NCBI GenBank assembly: GCA_021826035.1
Contig: JAKBBE010000044.1
Location: 1-19,268 of the forward strand
DNA from: Pseudomonadota bacterium
Lineage (GTDB): Bacteria > Pseudomonadota > Gammaproteobacteria > Steroidobacterales > Steroidobacteraceae
DNA length: 19,268 nt
Reading direction: 5' to 3'
Below the pieces are notes generated by a model. It had not been told where the DNA came from. It searched no databases and worked only from the letters and a program-made list of their open reading frames with translations. The position numbers and the translations under genes were made by a program. Each line of letters starts with the position of its first letter. Position 1 is the first letter of the stretch. This document shows, piece by piece, positions 8,076-15,732 of the stretch.

Positions 8076-9882
8076 ACGATTTCGTGATCAAGATCGCCAC
8101 GGTCAACGGCACCGGTTCGGCGAGCGCCAACGGGCTGCTGTTGAAGTCGATCTTTCGCAGCGGCGTGCCGGTCGTCGGCAAGAATTGCTTCCCGTCGAAC
8201 ATCCAGAGTCTGCCGACCTGGTACGAGATCCGCGTCACACGCGACGCGCACCGCGCGCGCTCCGGCCGCGTCGATCTGATGGTGGCGTTGAACCCCGAGA
8301 CCTACGCGCGCGACCTGAAGGACGTCGTATCCGGCGGCTTCTTCGTGTACGACTCGACCTGGCCGCGGCCGGCGCTCGAGAAGCGCGACGACGTCACGGT
8401 GCTGGGCGTGCCGTTGGCGCGGCTCTGCAACGAGAATTTCGAGGGCGTACACACCCGGATATTGATGAAGAACATTTGCTACGCCGGCGTGCTCGCCGCG
8501 CTGTGCTCAATCGACCTGGGTGTCATGCGCAGTTTGCTCGGCGAGATCTACGCGAAGAAGCCGAAGCTCGTCGACTCCAACATGAAAGCGATCCAATTGG
8601 GCTACGACTACGCGCGCGCGAATTTCGAATGCCCGCTCGGCTTGCGCGTCGAGAAGATGGACGCGACCCGCGGCCACGTGATGATCGACGGCAACACGGC
8701 CGCCGCGCTCGGCTGCGTGTACGCCGGCGCGACCGTCGGGGCTTGGTATCCGATCACGCCATCGACCTCGCTGATGGACGCGTACAAGGGATTCTGCGAG
8801 CAGCTGCGGGTCGATCCGGCCACGGGTCGCAAGAACTACCTGATGATCCAGGCCGAGGACGAGCTCGCCTCGATCGGCTTGGTCATCGGCGCCTCATGGA
8901 ACGGCGCCCGCGCGTTCACGGCGACCTCGGGGCCCGGCATCTCGCTGATGCGGGAGTTCCTCGGCCGCGCCTATTACGCCGAGGTGCCGGCGGTGGTGTT
9001 CGACGTGCAGCGCGTCGGACCGTCCACCGGCATGCCGACGCGCACGCAGCAGTGCGACATCCATTCCGCGGCCTACGCGTCGCACGGCGACACGCGGCAG
9101 GTATGCCTGTATCCGTCGAGCCCCGAAGAATGCTTCGAATTCGCCGTGACCGCGTTCGATCTGGCCGAGCGGCTGCAGACCCCAGTACTCGTGCTGTCGG
9201 ATCTGGACATCGGCATGAACGACTGGATGTGCCCGCAGTTCCGCTGGGACGACGGGTACCGCCCTGATCGCGGCAAGGTGCTGGATGCCGAGCACTGGCG
9301 AAGATCGACCGCTTCTGGCGATATTACGACCACGACGCGGACGGCATTCCGTATCGCACGCTGCCGGACGTCGCGACCAAGGGCGCCTACTTCACGCGCG
9401 GCTCGGGCCACAACCAATACGGCGGCTACACGGAAGACTCCACCGAATACCAGATCGTCGTCGACCGTCTGCGCAAGAAGTGGATGACGGCCGCACACCT
9501 GGTGCCCCAGGCGGTGGTCGAGCCGGCCGAGCAGACGACGGACATCGCGATCGTCAGCGTGGGCAGCGGCGACGCCGCGGTGCGCGAGGCGCTCGCCCGG
9601 CTGCGCGCGAGCGGCGTCCACCTCGATTACCTGCGCGTGCGCGCCTTTCCGTTCGGCGAGGAGGTGCAGCGCTTCCTCGCCGGGCACCGTTTGAATTTCG
9701 TGGTGGAACAGAATCGGGACGCCCAGCTGCGCACCCTCCTGATGATGGAGACGGCGGTCGAGCGGACGCGACTGCGGTCCATCTTGCACTACAACGGCAT
9801 GCCGATGCCGGCGAGCTACGTGACCGACGGGGTCCTCGCCGTGATCGCACCGGACCGGCTGGCCGCCCGGCTGGTCGGCTGA
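8045..9882 (+). pseudogene. korA: KorA-like 2-oxoacid:acceptor oxidoreductase, fused gamma-alpha subunit, with one-base deletion
   Basis: Reconstructed length is about 612 residues, normal for a fused gamma-alpha subunit. Residues 1-190 form the gamma domain (VNGTGSASANGLLLKSIF, ENFEGVHTRILMKN). From about residue 210 comes the alpha (pyrimidine-binding) domain, with GAWYPITPSTSLMDAY near 233 and ATSGPGISLM. The frame is correct to KVLDAEH (about 9294). It then continues one frame over as AKIDRFWRYYDHDADG and runs to the TGA at 9880-9882. Restoring a C so that the bases read CACCTGG instead of CACTGG repairs it exactly; this is a C-run contraction, a typical sequencing error. As read, the product would be 480 residues with about 55 meaningless residues at the end. 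GGAAG lies six bases before the ATG. The start lies inside the korC 3' end, so translational coupling is likely. Confidence 0.88.
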
Positions 9883-9899
9883 ACACGCGGAAATCTGCA

Positions 9900-10955
9900 A
9901 TGACCTTCATGAGCAAACCCAAAGTCGCCCATCCGGACTTGCCGCGGAACGCGCTCGGCCTCACGCGCCGCGACTACGAGGGCGCGAATTCCACGCTCTG
10001 CGCCGGCTGCGGTCACGATTCGATCACCGCGGCCGTGGTCGAGGCTTGTTGGGCCAATGCGGTCGAGCCGCACACGGTCGTGAAGCTCTCGGGAATCGGC
10101 TGCTCCTCGAAGACGACCGCCTACTTCGTGAACGGCGCGCATGGCTTCAATTCGGTGCATGGCCGGATGCCGTCGATCGCGACGGGGGCCAATGCGGCGA
10201 ATCGCAAACTTCACTACATCGGCGTCTCCGGCGACGGCGATACCCTGTCGATCGGACTCGGCCAGTTCTGCCACGCGATCCGCCGCAATCTGAACATGGT
10301 CCACATCATCGAGAACAACGGCGTGTACGGCCTGACCAAGGGCCAGTTCTCGGCCACCGCCGACCTCGGTTCCAAGGCGAAACGCGGCGAGGTGAACCGC
10401 CAGCCGCCGATCGATCCGGTGCAGCTCGCGATCACGCTCGGCGCCTCGTTCGTCGCGCGCAGCTTCTCGGGCGACAAGGCGCAGCTCGTGCCGTTGCTGC
10501 GGGCGGCGATGCGCCACGACGGGTTCTCCCTGATCGACGTGATCTCGCCGTGCGTGACGTTCAACGATCACGAGGGCTCGACGCGCAGTTACGCCTATGC
10601 CCGGGAGCATTACGAAGAAGCCGTGCACGCGGATTTCGTGCCGTTCGCCGCCGAAATCGCGGTCGATTATGCGGATGGCGCGGCGCAGACGGTGACCCTG
10701 CATGACGGCAGCCGGATCGTGTTGCGCAAGGTGGCCGCCGACTACGACCCGTCCGATCCCGGGGTCGCGCTCGACGCGATCCAACAGCGCATGCGCCGCG
10801 GCGAGTACCTGACCGGTTTGTTGCACATCGCCCGCGATGCCGCGGACATCCACGCACTCGGTGCGACCCCGGATACGCCGTTGAACGCGATTCCGTACGA
10901 GTCGCTGAGTCCCGGCGGCGACGCGCTGCGACGCGTCCTCGACGCCTTTCGCTGA
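9900..10955 (+). CDS. korB: 2-oxoacid:acceptor oxidoreductase beta subunit (thiamine diphosphate-binding)
   Basis: This encodes 351 residues and is intact. It is the TPP-binding subunit of the cytoplasmic complex that, with KorA, converts a 2-oxoacid plus CoA to an acyl-CoA and CO2. The TPP/Mg motif is GDGD at 111-114, continuing to ENNGVYGLTKGQ (about 138-149). Cysteines in LCAGCGHD (34 and 37), GIGCSS (68) and ISPC (218) fit the four ligands of the [4Fe-4S] cluster. The C-terminal third (YDPSDPGVALDAIQQRM onward) is typical of longer KorB forms. It begins 18 bases after the korA stop with a weak GGAAA site. 2-Oxoglutarate is the likely substrate from similarity to Thauera and Azoarcus Kor proteins, but another 2-oxoacid cannot be excluded. 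Being intact beside two broken partner genes is odd. Confidence 0.93.
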   Translation: MTFMSKPKVAHPDLPRNALGLTRRDYEGANSTLCAGCGHDSITAAVVEACWANAVEPHTVVKLSGIGCSSKTTAYFVNGAHGFNSVHGRMPSIATGANAANRKLHYIGVSGDGDTLSIGLGQFCHAIRRNLNMVHIIENNGVYGLTKGQFSATADLGSKAKRGEVNRQPPIDPVQLAITLGASFVARSFSGDKAQLVPLLRAAMRHDGFSLIDVISPCVTFNDHEGSTRSYAYAREHYEEAVHADFVPFAAEIAVDYADGAAQTVTLHDGSRIVLRKVAADYDPSDPGVALDAIQQRMRRGEYLTGLLHIARDAADIHALGATPDTPLNAIPYESLSPGGDALRRVLDAFR

Positions 10956-10972
10956 ATCGCGGCGGCGCCACG

Positions 10973-11264
10973 ATCGGCCGCGCGCGGCAGCGCCTGTTCG
11001 TGGCTCGCGGGACCACGCTGCGACTGCAGGTACTTGGACAGGGTGCGACCCGCTCCATCACGCTCGTGACCGGCGCGCGCACGGTGCTGGATGCGCCGGC
11101 GTCGCCGGAGCCGCTGATGTTCGTGCGCTCGGTGATCAACTGGCGTGGCCATTTCGTGCCCTGTTCCGGGACGGGGCCGCTGGCACCGGTCGCGATCGAG
11201 GTGAGCGAGTGCGACTTCGCGAAGTACGGATACATTCGCGTCGCGGCGGCGGCGGATAGTAATT
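10973..11264 (+). pseudogene. Internal fragment of an unrecognised gene
   Basis: Between the korB stop and about 11264, one plus-strand frame has strong G/C bias at third positions and reads as plausible protein (RLFVARGTTLRLQVLG, SVINWRGHFVPCSGTGP, CDFAKYGYIRVAA). There is no start codon with a ribosome site; the only in-frame initiator-like codon nearby is a GTG at 11000. The 3' end runs into sequence that loses the codon bias and reads SNFKRPMRSKAAHH. It looks like a piece of a once larger gene, cut at its 5' end near korB and at its 3' end where the IS91 relic region begins. I do not recognise the family. It could also be a small real gene starting at GTG 11000. Confidence 0.5.
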
Positions 11265-11302
11265 TCAAACGACCCATGCGGTCCAAGGCTGCCCACCACC
11301 TT

Positions 11303-11314
11303 GTTACGCGTAAC
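11303..11314. repeat. Perfect 12-bp palindrome GTTACGCGTAAC
   Basis: The sequence is its own reverse complement and sits 15 bases before a second 12-bp palindrome, in the non-coding part of the IS91 relic region. It could be part of an element end or a recombination or protein-binding site. No function is established. Confidence 0.6.
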
Positions 11315-11329
11315 CGGCCTTATGTTGAG

Positions 11330-11341
11330 CCCAAGCTTGGG
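11330..11341. repeat. Perfect 12-bp palindrome CCCAAGCTTGGG
   Basis: This is the second self-complementary 12-mer in the same non-coding stretch. It follows the stretch CCGGCCTTATGTTGAG. Two such palindromes in 39 bases are more than expected by chance in this composition, and both lie downstream of the transposase 3' end, where IS91-type elements carry their origin end. The link is inference. Confidence 0.6.
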
Positions 11342-11532
11342 GGCCGCGTGGTCAGCGTGGCAAATCGGGGCGCCAGTAGGCTTCTGCTGAGGGCCCCCGG
11401 ACGTTGACAGGGTGCCAAATCAGCGTGCCGCGCTATACGCATGCCACCGACTCTGCCGTTCTCTGGAGTCGGGACACGGGGACCCCTTCCGGCTCGCTCA
11501 CCGGTCAATGAAATCGGGACTTATCCTCCCGT

Positions 11533-11970
11533 TCACAGCAGGCTGGACTGCGCCGGCGGCCCCCGCGCCCCAAGCGGCAGCTCGCTCTGGGACCGCTCCG
11601 GTGCCGCGCGCTCCAGGTGCGACAGGATCTTCGCAATGAGCTGCGGCTCCTCGATGCTGGCGATGATCTTCAGCTGCCCACCACAGCGAGTACAGCGCTC
11701 GATCTCGACACCGAACACTCACTTCAGCCGTCGCGCCCAGCTCATCGTCACATGCCGCGGGGTCGATGGCTTGGTCGGATCCGCGCCATACACCGGCGGC
11801 GGCGCTGCACCACGGCCCCGCTGCGCCGGCGTCACCGCCGCCCGATAATTGCTGTGCGGGGCAAACACGCCGTGATACCGCGTCAAGTGCATCCGCGGCG
11901 TCGGCACCAGCGCCGCGAGGCGCGCCATCAGATCCAGCGGGCGATTGCGCCGAGGCGCATCTTGGGCGCC
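11533..11970 (-). pseudogene. IS91-family transposase, C-terminal fragment with internal TGA
   Basis: About 145 codons of the transposase C-terminus remain; the full protein usually has roughly 400-500 residues. Recognisable blocks in order are PLDLMARLAALVPTPRMHLT, YHGVFAPHSNYRA, RHVTMSWARRLK, VFGVEIERCTRCGGQLKII and SIEEPQLIAKILSHL. These are the conserved ending of IS91/IS801-type Y2 transposases, including the small CxxC element. The N-terminal DNA-binding part and the catalytic tyrosines are absent, cut off near 11970-11985 where the neighbouring gene ends. A TGA at 11721-11719 interrupts the fragment between RRLK and VFGV, where homologs have an Arg (CGA to TGA would explain it). The fragment is therefore doubly inactivated. 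Confidence 0.85.
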
Positions 11971-11982
11971 CCGGGTGATCGA

Positions 11983-12621
11983 TCAGCGCAAACGCGCTGC
12001 AAGCGTATAGGCCATCGTGAGCGAAGCCACCGCGGGGCCAAGCAATGATGCCACGAGGCGCACGATGAGCATGATATCGGAATCCCCGGGGAGCAGCAGC
12101 CACAATGGCACCAGCGCGATGACCACGATCAGCGCGATTCGCGTGATTTGGAACCAGAGTTTGTGAAAGAAATGCGCGGTGAGCGCATTGTCCGGCAGAT
12201 CCGAGTCCGCCACGCGAAAGAGCCGTCCGGTCAGTGCGGCCGCCGGCAGCATCGCCAACGGCAAGCCGATCGCGAGACTCGCCAATGCCACCAAACCGAG
12301 GCCGAGGAAGAACGGCGCGGCAGCCAGGTTTGGCAAATCGTGAACCGGCCCGAAACCCATGGTGACGGAAAACGCCGCGAGCATCACCAGCAGCACGAGT
12401 ATCAAGATGAAAAGGACGGCGCACAATACGAGCCAGACGGAGAATTCTCCCAGTGAGATGCGCGCGGCAAGCTCATGCATATGCGCCTTCTCTTGCTCCG
12501 TGTAGCCGAAGCCGGGCGCATACCCGCCGCGGCGATCCACGAGGTCCATGTTGCGGGACCAATAACGCACCAACAGTGCGAGCCAGCGCACGAGCGCAGG
12601 CCGGTATTCAAGGGAAGGCAT
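11983..12621 (-). CDS. Hypothetical four-helix membrane protein
   Basis: This encodes 212 residues. A hydrophilic N-terminal region of about 55 residues (with GYAPGFGYTEQEKAHMHELA) is followed by helices at roughly 58-83, 97-125, 155-176 and 182-205. I do not recognise a family. The ATG at 12621 was preferred to a GTG at 12630, because GAGGAG lies 11 bases before the ATG but only four before the GTG. The reading frame ends at a TGA at 11985-11983, immediately next to the IS91 relic. Its last residues (AARLR) may therefore be original or may be created by the element junction. The secreted-protein gene beginning at 13923 lies upstream on the same strand. Confidence 0.75.
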   Translation of the reverse strand: MPSLEYRPALVRWLALLVRYWSRNMDLVDRRGGYAPGFGYTEQEKAHMHELAARISLGEFSVWLVLCAVLFILILVLLVMLAAFSVTMGFGPVHDLPNLAAAPFFLGLGLVALASLAIGLPLAMLPAAALTGRLFRVADSDLPDNALTAHFFHKLWFQITRIALIVVIALVPLWLLLPGDSDIMLIVRLVASLLGPAVASLTMAYTLAARLR

Positions 12622-12726
12622 CGCGACCACTTCTCCTCAGTGAGCGGCTGCCGGGGTTGCACCTATCGGGCCAAGCGTGCCTCGGGATACCGAGATTGCG
12701 GCGCGTGTGAATTTGCCTACAGGCAT

Positions 12727-13923
12727 TCATTGCTTCGGGTAGATCTCCTGCCAACTCGAGCGCACCGGATCGACCACGCCGTTCGGGTTGAAGGTGCCGT
12801 TGTTCTGAATGGTGGTCTGGCCATCCGATGAAATCCAGGTGTGGTCGTACTGATCGCTCAGTTTGATGGTGCGTCCGGTACTTGGATCCGTGTATTGCTG
12901 CTGGTCGAGCGATATCATTTCCTGTCTCTGAGCGCTCTTGTCGATGGCGCCCTGGGTCGCACTGGCGGCCTGCATGGATCTAGCGGTTTGCGCCTCGAGA
13001 TTTCTCCGGAAGACCTTTCCTCGTTGGATCATCGCGCGATTGACATCCGCGTAGTGCTGCTGAATGGACCGGAAATGCCGGGAATTTCCCTGCTGCCAAG
13101 CGCGAAAGCCCGCTTTCTCATCGCGAATCATGCGGCGCTGCCACTGCGGATTGACCCGCGCCTGGAAGAGGCCAAAAAGTTGCGGCTCTGCGAGCAGCGC
13201 GGACAGGTGCCCTTTGGGCGCGCGAACGATCTCAATGTTCGGAGCGGTGCAGTCGCGGCGCCGCACCGGCGGCACACCAAACATCGCCGGGTGTAGCGTT
13301 TCGGTGCAGGAAATGACGGTGGACATCATTTCCTGCACCAGATGGCGGTCACGCCAGTATTCAACCTGCACGCGCGCGCCATCCAGAGTGATCCTCGGCG
13401 TCGGGATACCATAGCGAGCCGATATCTCGACCTCATGCTGGCGCATCAATTGCTGCTGACGCGCGATGCCCGCTCGGCCGGCGGCCCGCAGCGGCAGGAC
13501 GGATTCGATCCGCGCGCCCGGAGCGAGGTGGGGAACGACGATCTCGGTGAGGAATTGCGCCGCGGTATCGATATCGATGCCCCGACAACGTGGGTTCTGC
13601 AGATTGCTGCTGGACCAAGACCACCGGACGCCCGGCATCATCAGGATCGCGGTTATGCCGTCCGGACTCAACATCGTGAATTTTGGCTCGCCGTCCATCG
13701 CATGGCATTGGTTGGGCGGATTGGTGATGACGCCGCCGAATTTCCAACCATTTGGCACCGGCACCGAGTACGCGGTCATCCCGTAGCGCGGATCGGTGAT
13801 CGTCTCCCGGTGGGTGCCGGACCAGGTGATGATCGCGGCGTTCGCCGCCAAGGCGCCGAGGAGGCTCCCCGCCGTTGCGATCGACCAGGCGAGCACGGGC
13901 ATCGTCAAACGCATGGATTTCAT
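12727..13923 (-). CDS. Exported hypothetical protein
   Basis: This encodes 398 residues with an N-terminal signal peptide (hydrophobic MPVLAWSIATAG, ending near residue 29 at ANAA), so the product is probably periplasmic. The middle contains cysteines that could pair (NQCHA, PRCRG, ISCTE, RDCTA). A Gln/Arg-rich, probably helical, segment (about residues 270-330) follows. The C-terminus has a distinct block, LSDQYDHTWISSDG then GVVDPVRSSWQEI, that I have seen in other exported proteins of unknown function. The start ATG at 13923 has GGGGAA eight bases upstream. It lies 180 bases downstream of the Sel1 gene on the same strand, and I see no clear terminator or promoter in that gap. No function is proposed. 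Confidence 0.8.
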   Translation of the reverse strand: MKSMRLTMPVLAWSIATAGSLLGALAANAAIITWSGTHRETITDPRYGMTAYSVPVPNGWKFGGVITNPPNQCHAMDGEPKFTMLSPDGITAILMMPGVRWSWSSSNLQNPRCRGIDIDTAAQFLTEIVVPHLAPGARIESVLPLRAAGRAGIARQQQLMRQHEVEISARYGIPTPRITLDGARVQVEYWRDRHLVQEMMSTVISCTETLHPAMFGVPPVRRRDCTAPNIEIVRAPKGHLSALLAEPQLFGLFQARVNPQWQRRMIRDEKAGFRAWQQGNSRHFRSIQQHYADVNRAMIQRGKVFRRNLEAQTARSMQAASATQGAIDKSAQRQEMISLDQQQYTDPSTGRTIKLSDQYDHTWISSDGQTTIQNNGTFNPNGVVDPVRSSWQEIYPKQ

Positions 13924-14103
13924 GTCGGACGTTCCCCGGCGTCAGCCGTCGTTTACTCAATATAGGTACGCGTCAGGAATATGGAAACCGACTTACGCAC
14001 GCAGTTTTTTCCACGCCATCGTGCCCGCGGGTGATGGCCGATGCCGAAAGCTGCTGCGGCGCAAGCAAAATTTCCAAATGCCCTTGAAATCCGCACCGTC
14101 GGC

Positions 14104-15378
14104 CTACTTGCTCAACGCCTCCAACCTGGTGAGGTCGCGCTGAGCGGGCTGGTACCCCTGCGCAGCGGCCTTGCGGAACCACGCCACTGCCCGCTGCCTA
14201 TCCTTGGGTACGCCGGCGCCGTCGGCACGCGCGATTCCCAGGTCGTACTCGGCGTCCGGATACCCTTGTGCCGCGGCCTTGCGAAACCAGAACACCGCCT
14301 TCGTATAGTCTTTGGGGACTTCGGTCCCTTGTGCGTACATGGCACCAAGCGCGGCCTGCGCCCGATCATATCCCTGAGACGCCGACTCGCCGTACCACAT
14401 GACCGCAGCCCGAGGGTCTTTTGCCACACCATCACCCATTTCATAGGCGACCGCGAGGTAATACTGCGCATAGCGGTTCCCCTGCTCGGCCGCGAGCTTG
14501 CACAGCGCGGCCGCCTTGGCCGGATCCTTGGCGACTCCGTTTCCGTCCTTGTACAGCAAGCCCAGGTTGTACTGCGCCTGCGCGTATCCGAGTTCAGCGG
14601 CCTTCTCGAACCATCCCGCGGCCTGCGTCGCGTCCTTCGGCACGCCAATCCCCTTGGCATACATCACACCGATGTCGTACAACGCATCCGGATAGTGCTG
14701 GTCCGCAGCCTTGTGGAACCACGCCGACGCCTGCGGCAGATCCTGCTTTGTACCGTTTCCCGTAACATACAACATGGCGAGATTGGTCTGGGCAACCGGC
14801 TGACCCTTCTCCGCGGCCTTGGTGTACCAGAAGACGGCCTGCTGAGAGTTCTGGGGGACGCCCCGGCCTGTCGCGTACTGGACGCCCAGTTGGCCTTCCG
14901 CATTGGCGTAGCCCAGGTCCGCGGCCTTGTGGATCCATGCGACCGCCTGGGTGAGGTCCTGGCCGGGGCCGTCATGCAAAAGCATCATGCCGAGAAAGTA
15001 CTCCCCGTCCGGCAATCCCTGGTCGGCAACCCGGCGATACCAGGCCGCCGCCTTCACATAGTCAACCGGCACTCCTTCGCCACGGGAGTACATGACGCCG
15101 AGGTTGAATTCGGCATCTAAGTTGCCTTGCGCCGCGGCCTTACGAAACCATGCGAGCGCCTGCCGGTAGTCCTTCGCAACGCCCGCTCCCCGTTCGTACG
15201 CAACTCCCAGCTCGAGTTGCGACTTTGCATCCCCCAGATCGGCTGCTTTGCGCAGAACGCCAAGCTTGGCCTCGGCCGACACACTCAGCGTCATGCCCGC
15301 GAACAGCAAGATCGCCGCCGCCACGACGCACAACACCGCGGCGCCATGAGCGCACGGCACGGGCAGTGATTTGCGCAT
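14104..15378 (-). CDS. Exported Sel1-like repeat protein
   Basis: This encodes 424 residues. An N-terminal hydrophobic signal (VLCVVAAAILLFAGM, ending near SVSAEA) is followed by about ten full Sel1-like repeats of some 36 residues and a partial eleventh at the end. A typical unit is AVAWFRKAAAQG followed by AQYNLGLLY and GNGVAKD. Sel1 repeats form paired helices that stack into a solenoid and mediate protein-protein contacts; in bacteria they occur in signalling, envelope and host-interaction proteins. There is no attached enzyme domain, so it is probably an exported scaffold. The second ATG (15378) is chosen because AGGA lies nine bases before it, while the first in-frame ATG at 15393 overlaps that site. 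Unit 8 is aberrant (AAALCKLAAEQG, lacking the usual W). Confidence 0.93.
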   Translation of the reverse strand: MRKSLPVPCAHGAAVLCVVAAAILLFAGMTLSVSAEAKLGVLRKAADLGDAKSQLELGVAYERGAGVAKDYRQALAWFRKAAAQGNLDAEFNLGVMYSRGEGVPVDYVKAAAWYRRVADQGLPDGEYFLGMMLLHDGPGQDLTQAVAWIHKAADLGYANAEGQLGVQYATGRGVPQNSQQAVFWYTKAAEKGQPVAQTNLAMLYVTGNGTKQDLPQASAWFHKAADQHYPDALYDIGVMYAKGIGVPKDATQAAGWFEKAAELGYAQAQYNLGLLYKDGNGVAKDPAKAAALCKLAAEQGNRYAQYYLAVAYEMGDGVAKDPRAAVMWYGESASQGYDRAQAALGAMYAQGTEVPKDYTKAVFWFRKAAAQGYPDAEYDLGIARADGAGVPKDRQRAVAWFRKAAAQGYQPAQRDLTRLEALSK

Positions 15379-15732
15379 GTGACAGATCCTCATGTGATTA
15401 TCAATGACCCGGGACGTCGATGCGTCGTTGTTCTATTGCGGACGCGACATCGCTGCCAAAACAGCCTCACGGCACGACTTGCGTCTGCTGTCGACCTCGA
15501 TCATCCGCAGCACCGATGCTTGCGCGAGGACTCGCAGTTGGACGGCGTCCTGACCATTCCTGGCCAGCGCTGTCTCCGCGACGTCGTCCGGACGAAGGAC
15601 CTGACGTTCCCTCCTGTCTGGGAAAGCCTGGGCACCGGAGCACCCGCCCGCCCGGTTCCAGGCGATGAGTCGTTTTGGCGTCGCATGACGCGAACCTGAC
15701 TTGGTAGCATCAGATCGCAAGGCAATTCGCCG
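15379..15732. other. Divergent intergenic region between Sel1 and lipoprotein genes
   Basis: These 354 bases separate two divergent genes and must contain both promoters. Open frames here lack convincing codon bias, homology or ribosome sites, so I call no gene. The notable structure is the stem-loop at 15626-15663 on the lipoprotein side. No sigma-70-like box pair stands out in either direction. Confidence 0.5.
15626..15663 (+). other. Long imperfect stem-loop upstream of the lipoprotein gene
   Basis: GCCTGG pairs with CCAGGC, and inside it ACCGG pairs with CCGGT. These are separated by a two-base bulge on the left and one base on the right, around a 13-base loop. No T run follows, so it is not an intrinsic terminator of the usual type. 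It ends 69 bases before the ATG at 15733 and could lie in that gene's leader or be a protein-binding site. I could not match it to a known riboswitch. Confidence 0.4.

Larger units (their letters stand above)
11266..11985 (-). mobile_element. IS91-family element relic (boundaries approximate)
   Basis: The segment between the truncated plus-strand fragment and the stop of the membrane-protein gene at 11983 contains the 3' third of an IS91-type transposase, about 270 bases of non-coding sequence downstream of it, and two perfect palindromes. IS91 elements transpose by a rolling-circle mechanism and often leave one-ended or truncated copies. The 5' part of the transposase is missing and the remaining part has an internal stop, so the element is inactive. 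The outer limits are guesses, taken from where neighbouring coding sequence ends. No target-site duplication was expected or seen. Confidence 0.55.

Noticed and set aside
7963..9267. A 434-codon plus-strand frame overlapping korA
   Set aside because: Its translation is dominated by Arg, Ala and Gly without motifs, while the overlapping korA frame is strongly homologous. It is a frame shadow.
9285..9310. Programmed ribosomal frameshifting in korA
   Set aside because: No slippery sequence or clear downstream structure was seen, and a simple C-run deletion explains the frame change.
10561..11286. A minus-strand frame across the korB end and the fragment region
   Set aside because: Third-position G/C bias and protein-like composition favour the plus strand. 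The minus translation is Arg/Ser-rich without motifs.
14041..15120. A 359-codon plus-strand frame opposite the Sel1 gene with its own periodicity
   Set aside because: The periodicity mirrors the Sel1 repeats on the other strand. There is no ribosome site or independent domain.
15379..15699. A short plus-strand frame between the Sel1 and lipoprotein genes
   Set aside because: There is no ribosome site, no codon bias and no recognisable sequence. It overlaps the Sel1 promoter side.
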